Below are positions 43,543 to 52,524 of a stretch of 64,000 nucleotides of DNA, one piece after another (the stretch's first letter is position 1; each line of letters opens with the position of its first letter). The position numbers and the translations under genes are program-made. Under the pieces are notes generated by a model. The model saw only the letters and a program-made list of their open reading frames with translations. It was not told the DNA's origin and did not search any database. Source of the stretch: PLanc-01 sp035342095 (lineage in GTDB: Bacteria > Planctomycetota > Phycisphaerae > Sedimentisphaerales > Anaerobacaceae); assembly GCA_035342095.1 (NCBI GenBank), contig DAOQWL010000010.1, forward strand, positions 28,918 through 92,917. Direction: 5' to 3'.

Positions 43543-46145
43543 GCGACCACGTAGCGGAACTCACGACGGGTCTGACGGGCCTGGACCAGGCCCTCAAGGG
43601 CATCCTCCCCGGCGACAACATCGTTTGGCAGGTCGATGCGGTCGAAGACTACATGACCGTGGTGGCTCCCTACGTCGAAGCGGGCCTGCGGTCGGGTCGG
43701 AAGGTGATTTACTTCCGGTTCGCCAGTCACCCACCGGTGGTCTTCCAGGGCCGGTCGGTCGAGACGCACGAACTGGACCCCGCGGAGGGCTTCGAGACGT
43801 TCATTGCCAGAATCCACGCGGTGATCGAGACCGCGGGGCGAGGGGCTCTGTATGTCTTCGACTGCTTGTCGGAACTGGCCGCCGACTGGTACTCGGACTC
43901 GATGCTCGCCAATTTCTTCATGCTGACCTGTCCGTTCCTGTACGATCTGGAAACCGTTGCGTACTTCGCGCTGTTCCGCAATTCGCACAGTTCCCGAGCC
44001 ATCCGCCCGATCACCGAGACGACACAGCTCTTCCTGGAGCTCTATCGCCACGCGGAGGCCCTCTACGTCCACCCGCTCAAGGTGCAGTTCCGTTACTCGC
44101 CCACGATGAACATGCTGCATCGCTGGGACGGCGACGAATTTCGTCCCGTGACATCGAGCGTTCTGATCTCGTCGATCCTGTCGTCGGTGAACTGGTCCGA
44201 TCTGAATGCCGACACGCGTCCGGGCTACTGGGAGCGGGCGTTCATGGAAGGCCAACAGATCTGCGACGCCGCCAGCAGCGGAGTCTGTCCCCCGAAGAAG
44301 CTGCAGGAGACGTTCGACCATCTGAGCCGGATGGCCATTTCGCGAGACCCGAACATGCTCAAGCTGGTCTCGCGGTACCTGTCGCTCGAAGACGTTCTGA
44401 ACATCTGGAAACGGATGATCGGCTCCGGCCTGGTCGGCGGCAAGACGGTCGGCATGCTGGTCGCTCGCAACATCCTCAAACGACACTCGGCCCGCTTCGC
44501 TGAGCTGCTGGAAGAGCAGGATTCCTTCTACGTCGGCTCCGACGTGTTCTACACGTACCTGGTTCGCAACGGCGTCTGGTGGCTCCGTCAGAAGCAGCGG
44601 AATCCCGCCACCTTCCTCGAAGGCGCCGTGCAGGCCCGCCAGCGGATCCTCCAGGGCCAGTTCCCCGATCACATCCTGGAGCAGTTCGAGCAGATGCTGG
44701 ACTACTTCGGGCAGTCGCCGATCATCGTGCGGTCCAGCTCGCTCCTGGAGGACAACTATGGCAACTCCTTCGCGGGCAAATACGAGAGCGTCTTCTGCCC
44801 GAACCAGGGCCCGCGGGAGCGCCGGATGGAGGACTTCCTCTCCGCGGTGCGGACGGTCTACGCCAGCACGATGAGCGAGCGGGCCCTCCGCTACCGCGAG
44901 CAGCGAGGCCTGCTCAGCCACGACGAGCAGATGGCGCTGCTGGTGATGCGCGTCTCCGGCGAGATGCACGGCCGCTACTACTTCCCCCAGGCCGCGGGCG
45001 TCGGGTTCTCGTTCAATCCGTACGTCTGGAACGAGGGCATCGACCCTCAGGCAGGCGTGCTTCGCCTGGTCTTTGGCCTGGGCACCCGCGCGGTGGACCG
45101 CTCCGACGACGACTACACCCGCCTGGTCGCTCTCAACGCGCCGCAGAAGCGCCCCGAGGCCAACTTCGAGGAGGTCCGCCAGTACGCCCAGCGACGGGTC
45201 GACTACATCGACCTCCAGGCCAACCGCATCATGTCGGGCCATTTCCTCGACGTCATCAAGGAGAGCAGCGACCTGCCCATCGCGATGTTCGCGTCCGCGG
45301 ACGAATCGTTGCCGGGAGCCGGCGAGAGCACCGCCAAGGTCTGGGTGCCCACCTTCGACAACCTGCTGACCCAGACCGCGTTCGTTCAGGACATGCGAGA
45401 AATGCTCCGCGTCCTCCAGCAGGCCTACGAGTACCCGGTCGACGTCGAGTTCACCCTGAATTTCGTGGACCGCGACCGGTACCGGATTCACGTGGTTCAA
45501 TGCCGCCCTCTGCCGGTCAAGGGGACGGAAACACCCCGCCCGCCGGAGGTCGAGGTCCCGCGGGCCGACGCGATCATTGAGGCCAGCGGTGCGGTCGTCG
45601 GCCACAGCCGGCACACGCAAATCAGCCGGTTCGTCTATGTGACGCCCGCCCTCTATAGCCGCCTGTCGTTCCAGGACCGCTACGAGGTGGCCCGCCTGCT
45701 CGGCAAGATCAACTTGGCCTGCGAATCCCTCGTGGACGGCGCTCTGATGTACCTCGGGCCGGGACGCTGGGGGACGAGCGATCCGTTCCTGGGCATTCCC
45801 GTCGCCTTCGCGGAGGTCAACCGGGCGGCGGTCCTCTGCGAAATCGTCCAGATGCACGAGAACCTCGTGCCGGACGTCTCGCTCGGGACGCACTTCCTCA
45901 ACGAGCTGGTGGAGACGGACATGCTCTACCTGGCCCTGTTCCCCGACCGCGGGAACAACTACCTGCGGGCGGACCTGTTCGAGAGTTCGCCCAATCGCCT
46001 GCTGCAACTCGTGCCGAAGGCGGGAAGATGGGTCGATGTGGTCAAGGTCGTCGACGCCTGCGAGACCCCCGGCGGCAACGGAGGCATCTTCCTCAGCGCC
46101 GACGCCTTCAAACAGAAGGTCGTCTGCTACTTCGCCCGCACGTAG
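43539..46145 (+). CDS. KaiC-like pseudo-ATPase fused to PEP/pyruvate-binding ATP-grasp domain
   Basis: 868 residues. Residues 8-200 resemble a KaiC/RadA fold: TGLTGLDQALKGILPGDNIV at the start and a Walker-B-like ALYVFDCLSE (103-112), but the P-loop is replaced by WQVDAVEDY, so ATP binding there is probably lost. Residues about 295-660 are a PPDK/PEP-synthase N-terminal ATP-grasp: GLVGGKTVGM (298-305), IIVRSSSLLEDNYGNSFAGK (395-414), VVQCRPLP at the end. No phosphohistidine or PEP-barrel domain follows, only a C-terminal module with MYLGPGRWGTSDPFLGIPV. Substrate unknown. Translationally coupled to the U32 gene (ATGA). Confidence 0.85.
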   Translation: MSDHVAELTTGLTGLDQALKGILPGDNIVWQVDAVEDYMTVVAPYVEAGLRSGRKVIYFRFASHPPVVFQGRSVETHELDPAEGFETFIARIHAVIETAGRGALYVFDCLSELAADWYSDSMLANFFMLTCPFLYDLETVAYFALFRNSHSSRAIRPITETTQLFLELYRHAEALYVHPLKVQFRYSPTMNMLHRWDGDEFRPVTSSVLISSILSSVNWSDLNADTRPGYWERAFMEGQQICDAASSGVCPPKKLQETFDHLSRMAISRDPNMLKLVSRYLSLEDVLNIWKRMIGSGLVGGKTVGMLVARNILKRHSARFAELLEEQDSFYVGSDVFYTYLVRNGVWWLRQKQRNPATFLEGAVQARQRILQGQFPDHILEQFEQMLDYFGQSPIIVRSSSLLEDNYGNSFAGKYESVFCPNQGPRERRMEDFLSAVRTVYASTMSERALRYREQRGLLSHDEQMALLVMRVSGEMHGRYYFPQAAGVGFSFNPYVWNEGIDPQAGVLRLVFGLGTRAVDRSDDDYTRLVALNAPQKRPEANFEEVRQYAQRRVDYIDLQANRIMSGHFLDVIKESSDLPIAMFASADESLPGAGESTAKVWVPTFDNLLTQTAFVQDMREMLRVLQQAYEYPVDVEFTLNFVDRDRYRIHVVQCRPLPVKGTETPRPPEVEVPRADAIIEASGAVVGHSRHTQISRFVYVTPALYSRLSFQDRYEVARLLGKINLACESLVDGALMYLGPGRWGTSDPFLGIPVAFAEVNRAAVLCEIVQMHENLVPDVSLGTHFLNELVETDMLYLALFPDRGNNYLRADLFESSPNRLLQLVPKAGRWVDVVKVVDACETPGGNGGIFLSADAFKQKVVCYFART

Positions 46146-46147
46146 AC

Positions 46148-46182
46148 CCGTTCGTAGTGACGCCGTGAGGCGTTGTCTTTCG
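46148..46182. repeat. palindromic repeat family P, partial copy 3
   Basis: CGTTCGTAGTGACGCCGTGAGGCGTT matches the first half of copy 1; the second half is missing. Confidence 0.65.
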
Positions 46183-46290
46183 TAGCTGGTGCGATATGCA
46201 AACGGAATTGTGCCAGGGTAGGACTCCGGCGGCAACGCAGACGGGCCTGTCTCGCTGACGACGCGCCTGCACTGCCGCCTGAAACGAGGG

Positions 46291-46620
46291 TTAACCCTCG
46301 ATTTTGTCGATGGTTACGAGCAGGTGCTTCTGACGATGGCCGATCCTCCGCTGGCTGTTCTTTCGCTTGCGGAACGTGGTGACGTAGAGCTTGGGACCCT
46401 TCGTGACCGCCTCTTCGGCGGTGGACTTGAACGATGCAACGACCTTGGCGCCCGGGACATAGGGCTTGCCGATCCTGCTGGTGCCGTCGCCACCGATGAA
46501 CAGGACCTTGTCCATCTCGATGGTCTTGGCGTCGGGGGCCACGTCGGTCAACTCGATCTCCACCTGGTCGCCGACGGCCACCTTATACTGCTTGCTCCCT
46601 TGCTCAACAATCGCGTACAT
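46291..46620 (-). CDS. rplU: 50S ribosomal protein L21
   Basis: 109 residues. Starts MYAIVEQGSKQYKVAVGDQV and carries the C-terminal L21 signature KRKNSQRRIGHRQKHLLVTI. L21 binds 23S rRNA in the large subunit. It stands alone: the usual partner rpmA (L27) is not adjacent, and the downstream neighbour converges. GGAG lies 8 nt before the ATG, with a good promoter above it. Confidence 0.96.
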   Translation of the reverse strand: MYAIVEQGSKQYKVAVGDQVEIELTDVAPDAKTIEMDKVLFIGGDGTSRIGKPYVPGAKVVASFKSTAEEAVTKGPKLYVTTFRKRKNSQRRIGHRQKHLLVTIDKIEG

Positions 46621-46672
46621 GTGCGAAACTCCGGTCCAACGGTTCAAATATTCGAATCTTGGCAAAACCAAA

Positions 46673-46701
46673 AGAATAGTGTATGCCGATACAAAAGTAA
46701 A
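46673..46701 (-). promoter_or_regulatory. promoter of rplU
   Basis: Minus strand TTTACT (46696-46701), 17-bp spacer, TATTCT (46673-46678); start near 46666, leader about 46 nt with a Shine-Dalgarno. Confidence 0.6.
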
Positions 46702-46781
46702 GACTTTTCCACAGGATTTTTGTTCCCTGTCGGCTCGGACGCCGCTCGGAGGTGGATGGATACGTTTTCGGGAGCACCTAG

Positions 46782-47615
46782 ATGAAACTGGCGATGATCG
46801 GCGACAAGCTCGTCCCCATGGAAACCCTGGACCCTGCGCACCTGGATCGCGGAACTTATTTCGGCGACGGGGTTTACGAGGTCCTTCGCAGCTACAACGG
46901 CAAGCTCTTCGCGCTGGACGAACACCTGCAACGATTCGCGGCCAGCATGGCCGCAATCCGCATTACGGGCATCGAGATCGGGACGATCCGCGAGCGGGTG
47001 CTGGCGGCTTTCAAGGCCGCCGGCCTGGCCAACGCCAAGATCTACTTCCACGTGACCCGCGGCTCCGCCCCGCGAAATCATACCTGGGCCAGGGACATCC
47101 AGCCCAATTTCTTCCTGACGATCAGCGAGGCGCCCGACAGCTCCAAGGACAAGGCCAAAGGGATCACAGTCTGCACGCATCCGGACCTGCGATGGAAGCG
47201 GTGCGACATCAAATCGCTGAATCTGCTGCCGAACATCCTGGCCCGCCAGGAAGCGGCAGATCGCGGATGTGACGAGGCGATTCTCGTGGACGACACGGGC
47301 CTGATCACCGAGGGCGCCGGCTCGGCGTTCTTCGCCATCATCGGCGGCGCCCTGTGCACCGCCCCGCTGGCGGCCAACATCCTGCCCTCGATCACGCGGC
47401 ACTTCATCGTCAAGGCCGCCACCAACGTCGGCATGCCCATCCGCGAGCAGTGCATCACACCCGCGCAGGCCGCCGCCGCAGACGAGTTATTCATCGCGGT
47501 GACGACGAAGGACATCGTGCCCGTGGTGAGATTCGACGGGACGGTCATCGGGCAAGGCGTCCCCGGCCCCCGGGTCAAGGCGCTCATGACGGAATTCCAG
47601 AAGTTCACCGTCTGA
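46782..47615 (+). CDS. class IV PLP-dependent aminotransferase (D-amino acid transaminase-like)
   Basis: 277 residues. Fold type IV motifs: GTYFGDGVYEVLRSYNGKLF, HVTRGSAPRNH (an RGxxxRxH-type substrate loop seen in D-amino acid transaminases), CDIKSLNLLPNILARQEA with the PLP Lys, and EGAGSAFFAI for cofactor phosphate. It probably makes D-alanine or D-glutamate for peptidoglycan; a branched-chain role is possible. Shine-Dalgarno GGGAG; divergent from rplU. Confidence 0.9.
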   Translation: MKLAMIGDKLVPMETLDPAHLDRGTYFGDGVYEVLRSYNGKLFALDEHLQRFAASMAAIRITGIEIGTIRERVLAAFKAAGLANAKIYFHVTRGSAPRNHTWARDIQPNFFLTISEAPDSSKDKAKGITVCTHPDLRWKRCDIKSLNLLPNILARQEAADRGCDEAILVDDTGLITEGAGSAFFAIIGGALCTAPLAANILPSITRHFIVKAATNVGMPIREQCITPAQAAAADELFIAVTTKDIVPVVRFDGTVIGQGVPGPRVKALMTEFQKFTV

Positions 47616-47680
47616 CCAGCCGCGTTTCTCGCCCACCGGAAAACACCACGTCACGAGCGCCCGGCCCGCCGTCCTCGGCA

Positions 47681-48877
47681 TCATTGCGTCGGAATGGCCC
47701 CTTTGAATAACAGGATCAGCGCCAGGACGCAGGCCAGCATGACGACGCCGGGCACCATCCAGAGCTTCTGCCACTGGAACTTGCCTTCCACCCGGCACTT
47801 GTCCATCACGATCCCGGCGAACTGCGTCCCGAGGAATAAGGCGATTCCGCTCTGGGCGGTGAAGACCAAACCCTGCATAGAGCCTCCGGCGCCCTCGGGC
47901 GCCACGGCCCCTGCGAACATCTGGCCCGCGATGATAAAGAACACGTAGGCCAATCCGTGAAACGCCTGGCTCACAGCGATCACAGCCGCGGGTCTGGGCA
48001 TCACGTAGATGATATACATCACCAGCCAGGAGGCGGCGCCAATCGTCAGGGTCCACTTGTAGCCGGCGTGCTCGACGAGCCGGCCAAGAAGGAACAGGGT
48101 TGCGGCCGCCTGCACTGCCTGGGCAATCGCCATGGCCGCCGGGACATTCTTCGAGGCAATCCCGTTGTCCTGCATGAACTGGGCGGTGCCCAGGAAGTAG
48201 AACTGCATCATGCCGGGAGCGATCATCGAGATGAGGATGAAGATCAGGAAGCTGGAGTCCTTCAGCATACCCAGGGCGCTGGCGCCTGCTGTAGCCAGGG
48301 GTCGCGTTTCAGGCAACAGAGTGCCGCAGACCACGGCCATCACAACCGACAGCACCGCGGCAAGCACGAGGCAATCCCGGCCCTCTTCGCCTGTCTTGAA
48401 GACCCATCGCCAGCCCGTCAAGAAGTAGCCTGCCAGGGCCCACGCGATCGGCGCCCACATGAAGATGTAGGGGGATTTGTCGCTGACGCCGTTGGCCGCC
48501 AGATGGCGGAACATCAGCGAGTTCACCAGGGGCAGGGTCGCCGCGTAGAACAGCGCGTACGCCATAAGTGTCCCAAAGAGCGAGGTGAACTTCCGCTTCC
48601 ACGCCGCGATGAACAGCAACAGAGTGCCGGCCAGATGGGCGCCGGCCAGAATGAACTCCGTGTTGATCCAGCGATCCGCCACCTGGCCCGCCACGAGCGG
48701 CATGAAGATGCAGCCCAGGGGCAGCGCCGCGTAGATCCAACCCGTCTGCTTGCCGGTGAACTTCAGTGGTCCCAGGAGCCGGGCGGCCAACACGGGGTAC
48801 CAGGCCCCCCAGACCGCGAATTCCAGGAACATCATCGCACTGAGTTTGAGGTACAGGCCCGAGTCCATTCCAAACAT
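47681..48877 (-). CDS. MFS transporter, nucleoside:H+ symporter (NupG) type
   Basis: 398 residues with about 12 hydrophobic helices. The N-terminus LSAMMFLEFAVWGAWYPVLAARL is typical of the nucleoside-proton symporter branch, which in planctomycetes sits beside sugar catabolic genes. It imports a nucleoside or a sugar-like compound across the inner membrane. AAGGAG lies 6 nt before the ATG. It follows the isomerase and Gfo/Idh genes on the same strand, separated by a double hairpin. Confidence 0.88.
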   Translation of the reverse strand: MFGMDSGLYLKLSAMMFLEFAVWGAWYPVLAARLLGPLKFTGKQTGWIYAALPLGCIFMPLVAGQVADRWINTEFILAGAHLAGTLLLFIAAWKRKFTSLFGTLMAYALFYAATLPLVNSLMFRHLAANGVSDKSPYIFMWAPIAWALAGYFLTGWRWVFKTGEEGRDCLVLAAVLSVVMAVVCGTLLPETRPLATAGASALGMLKDSSFLIFILISMIAPGMMQFYFLGTAQFMQDNGIASKNVPAAMAIAQAVQAAATLFLLGRLVEHAGYKWTLTIGAASWLVMYIIYVMPRPAAVIAVSQAFHGLAYVFFIIAGQMFAGAVAPEGAGGSMQGLVFTAQSGIALFLGTQFAGIVMDKCRVEGKFQWQKLWMVPGVVMLACVLALILLFKGAIPTQ

Positions 48878-48894
48878 GTGCTTCTCCTTAAGTC

Positions 48895-48943
48895 ACATGG
48901 GCGTCTCGCCCATGTATGCTGGTTCACGGGCAAGATGCCCGTG
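48895..48943. repeat. double-hairpin repeat abutting the isomerase stop codon
   Basis: ACATGGGCG-TCT-CGCCCATGT (48895-48915) and CACGGGC-AAGAT-GCCCGTG (48925-48943). The stop codon of the isomerase (48944-48946) touches the second hairpin. The second hairpin recurs at 49814-49832. Confidence 0.75.
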
Positions 48944-49762
48944 CTACTTGGACGCCGCCTTGAGACGCTGGGCGGCCAGCTTGATATCGCCGAGGCGGTT
49001 GTCGCCGGCCTCGCGCTCGATGGCCATGGCGCCCTTGAAACCGACCTCGCCGAGGACTGCAAGGAACCGCTCGACGCCGACCTGCCCGTCGCCCCAGGGG
49101 ACTTCGCTGCCCCAGGTGCCGGGTTTCGTCGTGCGGAGGGCGTCCTTGACGTGCAGGTGGCGAATCCAGGGTGCCAGCACGCGAACCGCCTCGATCGGGT
49201 CGCCCTTGTCGTACAGGATCATGTTGGCTGGGTCGAAGTTGACGCCGACCGACTTGTGATCGAGTTTCTCCAGGAAGTGCCGCAGTTCCGTGGCCGTCTC
49301 CTGGCCGGTTTCGAGCAGGAGCGTCAGGCCGCTGTCCTTCGCGATATCCGCGAGGGTCCGAATCCGCGCGGCCACCTTCTCGGCGTATGCCGGTTTGCTC
49401 TCATCGACGAAGCCCGCGTGCATCGACAGGTACTTCACGCCCAGCTTGGCGGTGATCTGGGCGGCACCCTGGAACAGGCCGCGATTCCGATTCCAGTGCT
49501 CGTCGGGGACGACGCCGCCGGTGACCTTGATCGTATCGAGCGTCGAGTAGTCCTCCTGCGGGAAGTCGATCATCGTACTGGTGATGGTCCACTTCTGCGC
49601 CTTGATCGTATCGAGGACCTTGCCGCTGCCGTCCTCGACCGCGGCGCGAATCCCGAGGTGCACGTGTTCGATGCCCACCTCTTCCATCGCGGCGGCAACT
49701 CCCGCGACATCCGTTCGGAGAGACCAACTGCACACGGCTACAGGCCAGTTCTTGCATTTCAT
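48944..49762 (-). CDS. sugar phosphate isomerase/epimerase (xylose isomerase-like TIM barrel)
   Basis: 272 residues, AP endonuclease family 2 fold. Start MKCKNWPVAVCSWSLRTDVA; metal-site segments EEVGIEHVHLGIRAA, YLSMHAGFVDES, LLLETGQETA, VGVNFDPANMILY and HLHVKDAL. It probably interconverts keto and aldo sugars or epimerises inosose. GGAG lies 9 nt before the ATG at 49762; longer readings would translate the hairpin repeat upstream. It sits between Gfo/Idh and MFS genes, a common catabolic trio. Confidence 0.9.
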   Translation of the reverse strand: MKCKNWPVAVCSWSLRTDVAGVAAAMEEVGIEHVHLGIRAAVEDGSGKVLDTIKAQKWTITSTMIDFPQEDYSTLDTIKVTGGVVPDEHWNRNRGLFQGAAQITAKLGVKYLSMHAGFVDESKPAYAEKVAARIRTLADIAKDSGLTLLLETGQETATELRHFLEKLDHKSVGVNFDPANMILYDKGDPIEAVRVLAPWIRHLHVKDALRTTKPGTWGSEVPWGDGQVGVERFLAVLGEVGFKGAMAIEREAGDNRLGDIKLAAQRLKAASK

Positions 49763-49786
49763 CGCTTCAATCTCCAACAGTTCGAT

Positions 49787-49832
49787 GGGCGCGAGCGCCC
49801 CTGTGTTCGGGATCACGGGCAAGATGCCCGCG
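49787..49832. repeat. double-hairpin repeat abutting the Gfo/Idh stop codon
   Basis: GGGCG-CGAG-CGCCC (49787-49800) and CACGGGC-AAGAT-GCCCGCG (49814-49832). The Gfo/Idh stop (49833-49835) touches it exactly as at 48944. Confidence 0.75.
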
Positions 49833-50852
49833 CTACTTGACGAGGACTCTTTTGTTGGTATCCAGAGATTTCCTTTCGGCCTGGACGAGGCGGACCGAGT
49901 CACGAGACTGCTCGAGCGTCAAGACCTGGGGCACGGATTCGCCGCGAAGGGTCTTCACGAAGTGCTCGACCTCGCGGCTGTACCCGTCTCCGGCTGCGAC
50001 CTCCGGCGTGAACGCCTGGCCCTCTCGCGGGCAGACGCGGAACGCCGGGCTGCGGGTGCAATCGTAGACGAGAGTCGCCTTTTCGAGAATAACGTTGAAG
50101 CTCATCTCGAACCCGAAGGTCGGGCTCATTCCCCATCCGCCCTCCGCGACGATGACCTTGTCCGGGCCATACTCGTACTCGGTGACAATGTGGATGAGCT
50201 GTCCCTTGCTCCCCTTGGCGCCGTGGCTGCACACCGCCTTGGGCATCCCGAGGAGGTACTGCACGTAGTCCGCATCGTGGATGTGCAGGTCGAGGGCGAC
50301 GCCGCCGCTGCGGGCTTCGTCCGCAAACCAGTTGTCCGGACTCCACGCGGGCGCCGAGCCCAGACGCTGGAACATGCCGGCGACGACCGGGCCGTACTGG
50401 CCGCTGTCCACGATCTCCTTGGCCTTGGCGTACTCGGGCCAGAACCGCACGCAGTGCCCAATCTGGAGGACCTTGCCGCTCTTGCCGGCCGCACGGATCA
50501 TCCGATTGCACTCGGGGACCGTCAGCGCCATCGGCTTCTCGCAGAGCACGTGGACGCCGCGGGAGAGAGCCTTCTCGGAACAGTCCGCGTGCAGATAGGT
50601 CGGCAGCGTGATCGACATTGCATCCAGGTGGGCCGCGTCGAGCATCTGGTCGAGATCCCGGTAGACCTCGATGCCTGCGAAGTCGATCTCCCCCTCGGCC
50701 CCTTTGATGTTGCCGACTGCTCTCTTGGTGTCTTCCCTGATATTCGGATTCGCGTCACAGATCGCGACGACCTGGGCTCCCTGGACGGCCTTCCACTGGC
50801 GGAAGTGCATCCGACCCATGAACCCAAAACCCGCAATCCCTACTCGCAGCAT
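49833..50852 (-). CDS. Gfo/Idh/MocA family oxidoreductase
   Basis: 339 residues. Rossmann motif RVGIAGFGFMGRMHF, then the catalytic-Lys motif GVHVLCEKPMALT and SGGVALDLHIHDADYVQYLL of the C-terminal domain. It oxidises or reduces a sugar or inositol derivative with NAD(P). The ATG at 50852 has AAGGAGG 7 nt upstream. First gene of the minus-strand set with the isomerase and MFS transporter. Confidence 0.93.
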   Translation of the reverse strand: MLRVGIAGFGFMGRMHFRQWKAVQGAQVVAICDANPNIREDTKRAVGNIKGAEGEIDFAGIEVYRDLDQMLDAAHLDAMSITLPTYLHADCSEKALSRGVHVLCEKPMALTVPECNRMIRAAGKSGKVLQIGHCVRFWPEYAKAKEIVDSGQYGPVVAGMFQRLGSAPAWSPDNWFADEARSGGVALDLHIHDADYVQYLLGMPKAVCSHGAKGSKGQLIHIVTEYEYGPDKVIVAEGGWGMSPTFGFEMSFNVILEKATLVYDCTRSPAFRVCPREGQAFTPEVAAGDGYSREVEHFVKTLRGESVPQVLTLEQSRDSVRLVQAERKSLDTNKRVLVK

Positions 50853-50985
50853 TCCGATACCTCCTTCCCGCGTCCCGCGCAGTTCCAAGACCCCGCGTCT
50901 GGGACTTCCTGATGTGAACCTTTCTGTCCGACCATGGCCATGCACTCTCAACACTGCCCAGCCTCCAACGTTCCGGCGCGGCGCG

Positions 50986-51014
50986 ATTCTACCAGAGCCA
51001 TCGGAAGCCCGCAA
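50986..51014 (-). promoter_or_regulatory. candidate promoter of the Gfo/Idh-isomerase-MFS unit
   Basis: Minus strand TTGCGG (51009-51014), 17 bp, TAGAAT (50986-50991). Leader about 125 nt. Confidence 0.45.
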
Positions 51015-51134
51015 ACGGATTTCCGCCCGGCGACTCGCCAAAAAAGCCTCGCCCGAACCGGCGTCCGATAACACCCAGGCCGGGCGACCCAAAGCAACCG
51101 TACGAAAAGACATGCTTGTTCGGACAGAGCACCG

Positions 51135-51140
51135 TATAAT
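51135..51140 (+). promoter_or_regulatory. perfect -10 box upstream of the UroD-family gene
   Basis: TATAAT; only a weak -35 (TGCTTG, spacer 16). Leader about 55 nt with GGGGACGG before the ATG at 51201. Confidence 0.4.
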
Positions 51141-51200
51141 GGGTCCCGTGGTTGGTCGGGTCGGGCAAAGGCCCGCGATATCGTGACATCGGGGACGGAT

Positions 51201-52226
51201 ATGACGCCGAAAGAACGGGTTCACGCAATCATCAGGGGCCAGTCTCACGATCGCCCCGCCGTTACGCCCATTTTCATGGCCTGGTCGGCCAACTTCATCG
51301 GGCGGACCTACCGCGACTACTACCTCGACGGCGACGTGCTCGTCGAGTCCCAACTGGCGGTGGCGCGGGCATTCCGCCTCGATCAGGTCAGCGTCATCAG
51401 CGATCCCTGGCGGGAGGCGTCCGCCTACGGCATGGAGTTCGACTACCCCGAGCACGGCGTGGGCAAGCCGCGGGCCCTGCTGATCCGCTCGGGCGATGAC
51501 GTCGCTCGGATCAAGGCGCTCGACATCGAGAACAGTCCGCGTCCCCGACAGCGCGTCGAGAGCGTGCGGAAGATGGCCCAAGCCGTCGGGCAGACGCACA
51601 GCGTTCTGGGATGGGTGGAGGGACCGCTCGCGGAGTATGCGGACCTGCGAGGGGTCGAGAGCATGTTCGTGGACCTCATCGACAAGCCCGAGATGTACCT
51701 GCAGGCGGCGGGCCCCCTGGTGGACAACGCGATTCGCTTCGCCCGGGCACAGGTCCAGGCCGGCGCGGACATGATCGGCGTCGGCGACGCGGTCGCCAGT
51801 CTCGTGAGCCCGTCGATGTACGAGCAGTTCGTCCTGCCCCATGAGAAACGGCTCTTCGACGCGATCCACGACGCCGGCGCCGCGGTGAAGCTCCACATCT
51901 GCGGCGACATCAGCAGGAGCGTCGACCTGATGGCACAGACCGGCTGCGACATCCTCGATATCGACTGGATGGTCCCCCTGGACCGGACGCGGTCGGTCGT
52001 CGGCCCGAGCGTCACCCTCTGCGGCAACTTCGATCCCTCCGCGGTCCTGTTGCAGGGCACGCCGCAGGACGTGGCCCAGGCCGCTCGCCGGTGCATGGAA
52101 ATGGGCGGTCAGCGGTTCATCCTGCAGCCGGGTTGCGAGGTCCCGCCGGGGACGCCCGAACAGAACATCCGCGCCTTCTGCCCCTGCGAGGGTTGTCTGG
52201 TCCCCGGACTCCTTGCGACAGCATGA
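51201..52226 (+). CDS. uroporphyrinogen decarboxylase / MtaA-CmuA family protein
   Basis: 341 residues. TIM barrel starting MTPKERVHAIIRGQSHDRPA. The pair KLHICGDIS and LQPGCEVPPGTP gives the His-x-Cys...Cys zinc site of MtaA/CmuA-type methylcobamide:thiol methyltransferases rather than of true HemE, which lacks it. So a corrinoid-linked methyl transfer is likelier than heme synthesis; no corrinoid protein gene is adjacent. The ATG at 51201 follows GGGGACGG. Confidence 0.87.
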   Translation: MTPKERVHAIIRGQSHDRPAVTPIFMAWSANFIGRTYRDYYLDGDVLVESQLAVARAFRLDQVSVISDPWREASAYGMEFDYPEHGVGKPRALLIRSGDDVARIKALDIENSPRPRQRVESVRKMAQAVGQTHSVLGWVEGPLAEYADLRGVESMFVDLIDKPEMYLQAAGPLVDNAIRFARAQVQAGADMIGVGDAVASLVSPSMYEQFVLPHEKRLFDAIHDAGAAVKLHICGDISRSVDLMAQTGCDILDIDWMVPLDRTRSVVGPSVTLCGNFDPSAVLLQGTPQDVAQAARRCMEMGGQRFILQPGCEVPPGTPEQNIRAFCPCEGCLVPGLLATA

Positions 52227-52292
52227 CGCTGTGTATCCGCGGCGGCCTCGGGACCGTCCCTTTGCATTCGCTTGCCGCCGATTCAGTCACGA

Positions 52293-52493
52293 CTACTGGG
52301 TGTTTTCTGCACCAGCAATGAGCGAGAAACTGCCGTCCAGGTTGTGTCCCTTCTTGAGTCTTCTGTGTGTGCAGAAAGAAGCGTACCCATCGGCCGATAT
52401 CCTGACCAGTCTTAGGCCGATGCCTGTGAGCGACAGGATGAACAGGGAGGCAGCACATATTCCAAGTGCCCAGCGAATGACTCTGCGATTCAT
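52293..52493 (-). CDS. small single-helix membrane protein, 66 residues
   Basis: Starts MNRRVIRWALGICAASLFIL, giving a basic N-terminus and one hydrophobic helix (about 7-29), then a short hydrophilic tail. GAGGAAAG directly precedes the ATG. No family is recognised. It lies 31 nt past the GH57 stop on the same strand and may be its operon partner. The sequence is less GC-rich than the neighbours. Confidence 0.45.
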   Translation of the reverse strand: MNRRVIRWALGICAASLFILSLTGIGLRLVRISADGYASFCTHRRLKKGHNLDGSFSLIAGAENTQ

Positions 52494-52524
52494 CTTTCCT
52501 CACGGACTGTGCCGCACAACCTCT

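Larger units (their letters stand above)
50853..51200. other. divergent intergenic region, Gfo/Idh versus UroD family
   Basis: 348 bp. It carries the Gfo/Idh promoter (50986-51014) and a -10 box for the plus-strand gene (51135-51140). No gene seen. Confidence 0.55.

Noticed and set aside
43293..46235. Minus-strand frame of 980 codons
   Set aside because: Antisense of the KaiC-like/ATP-grasp gene; composition is that of a shadow frame.
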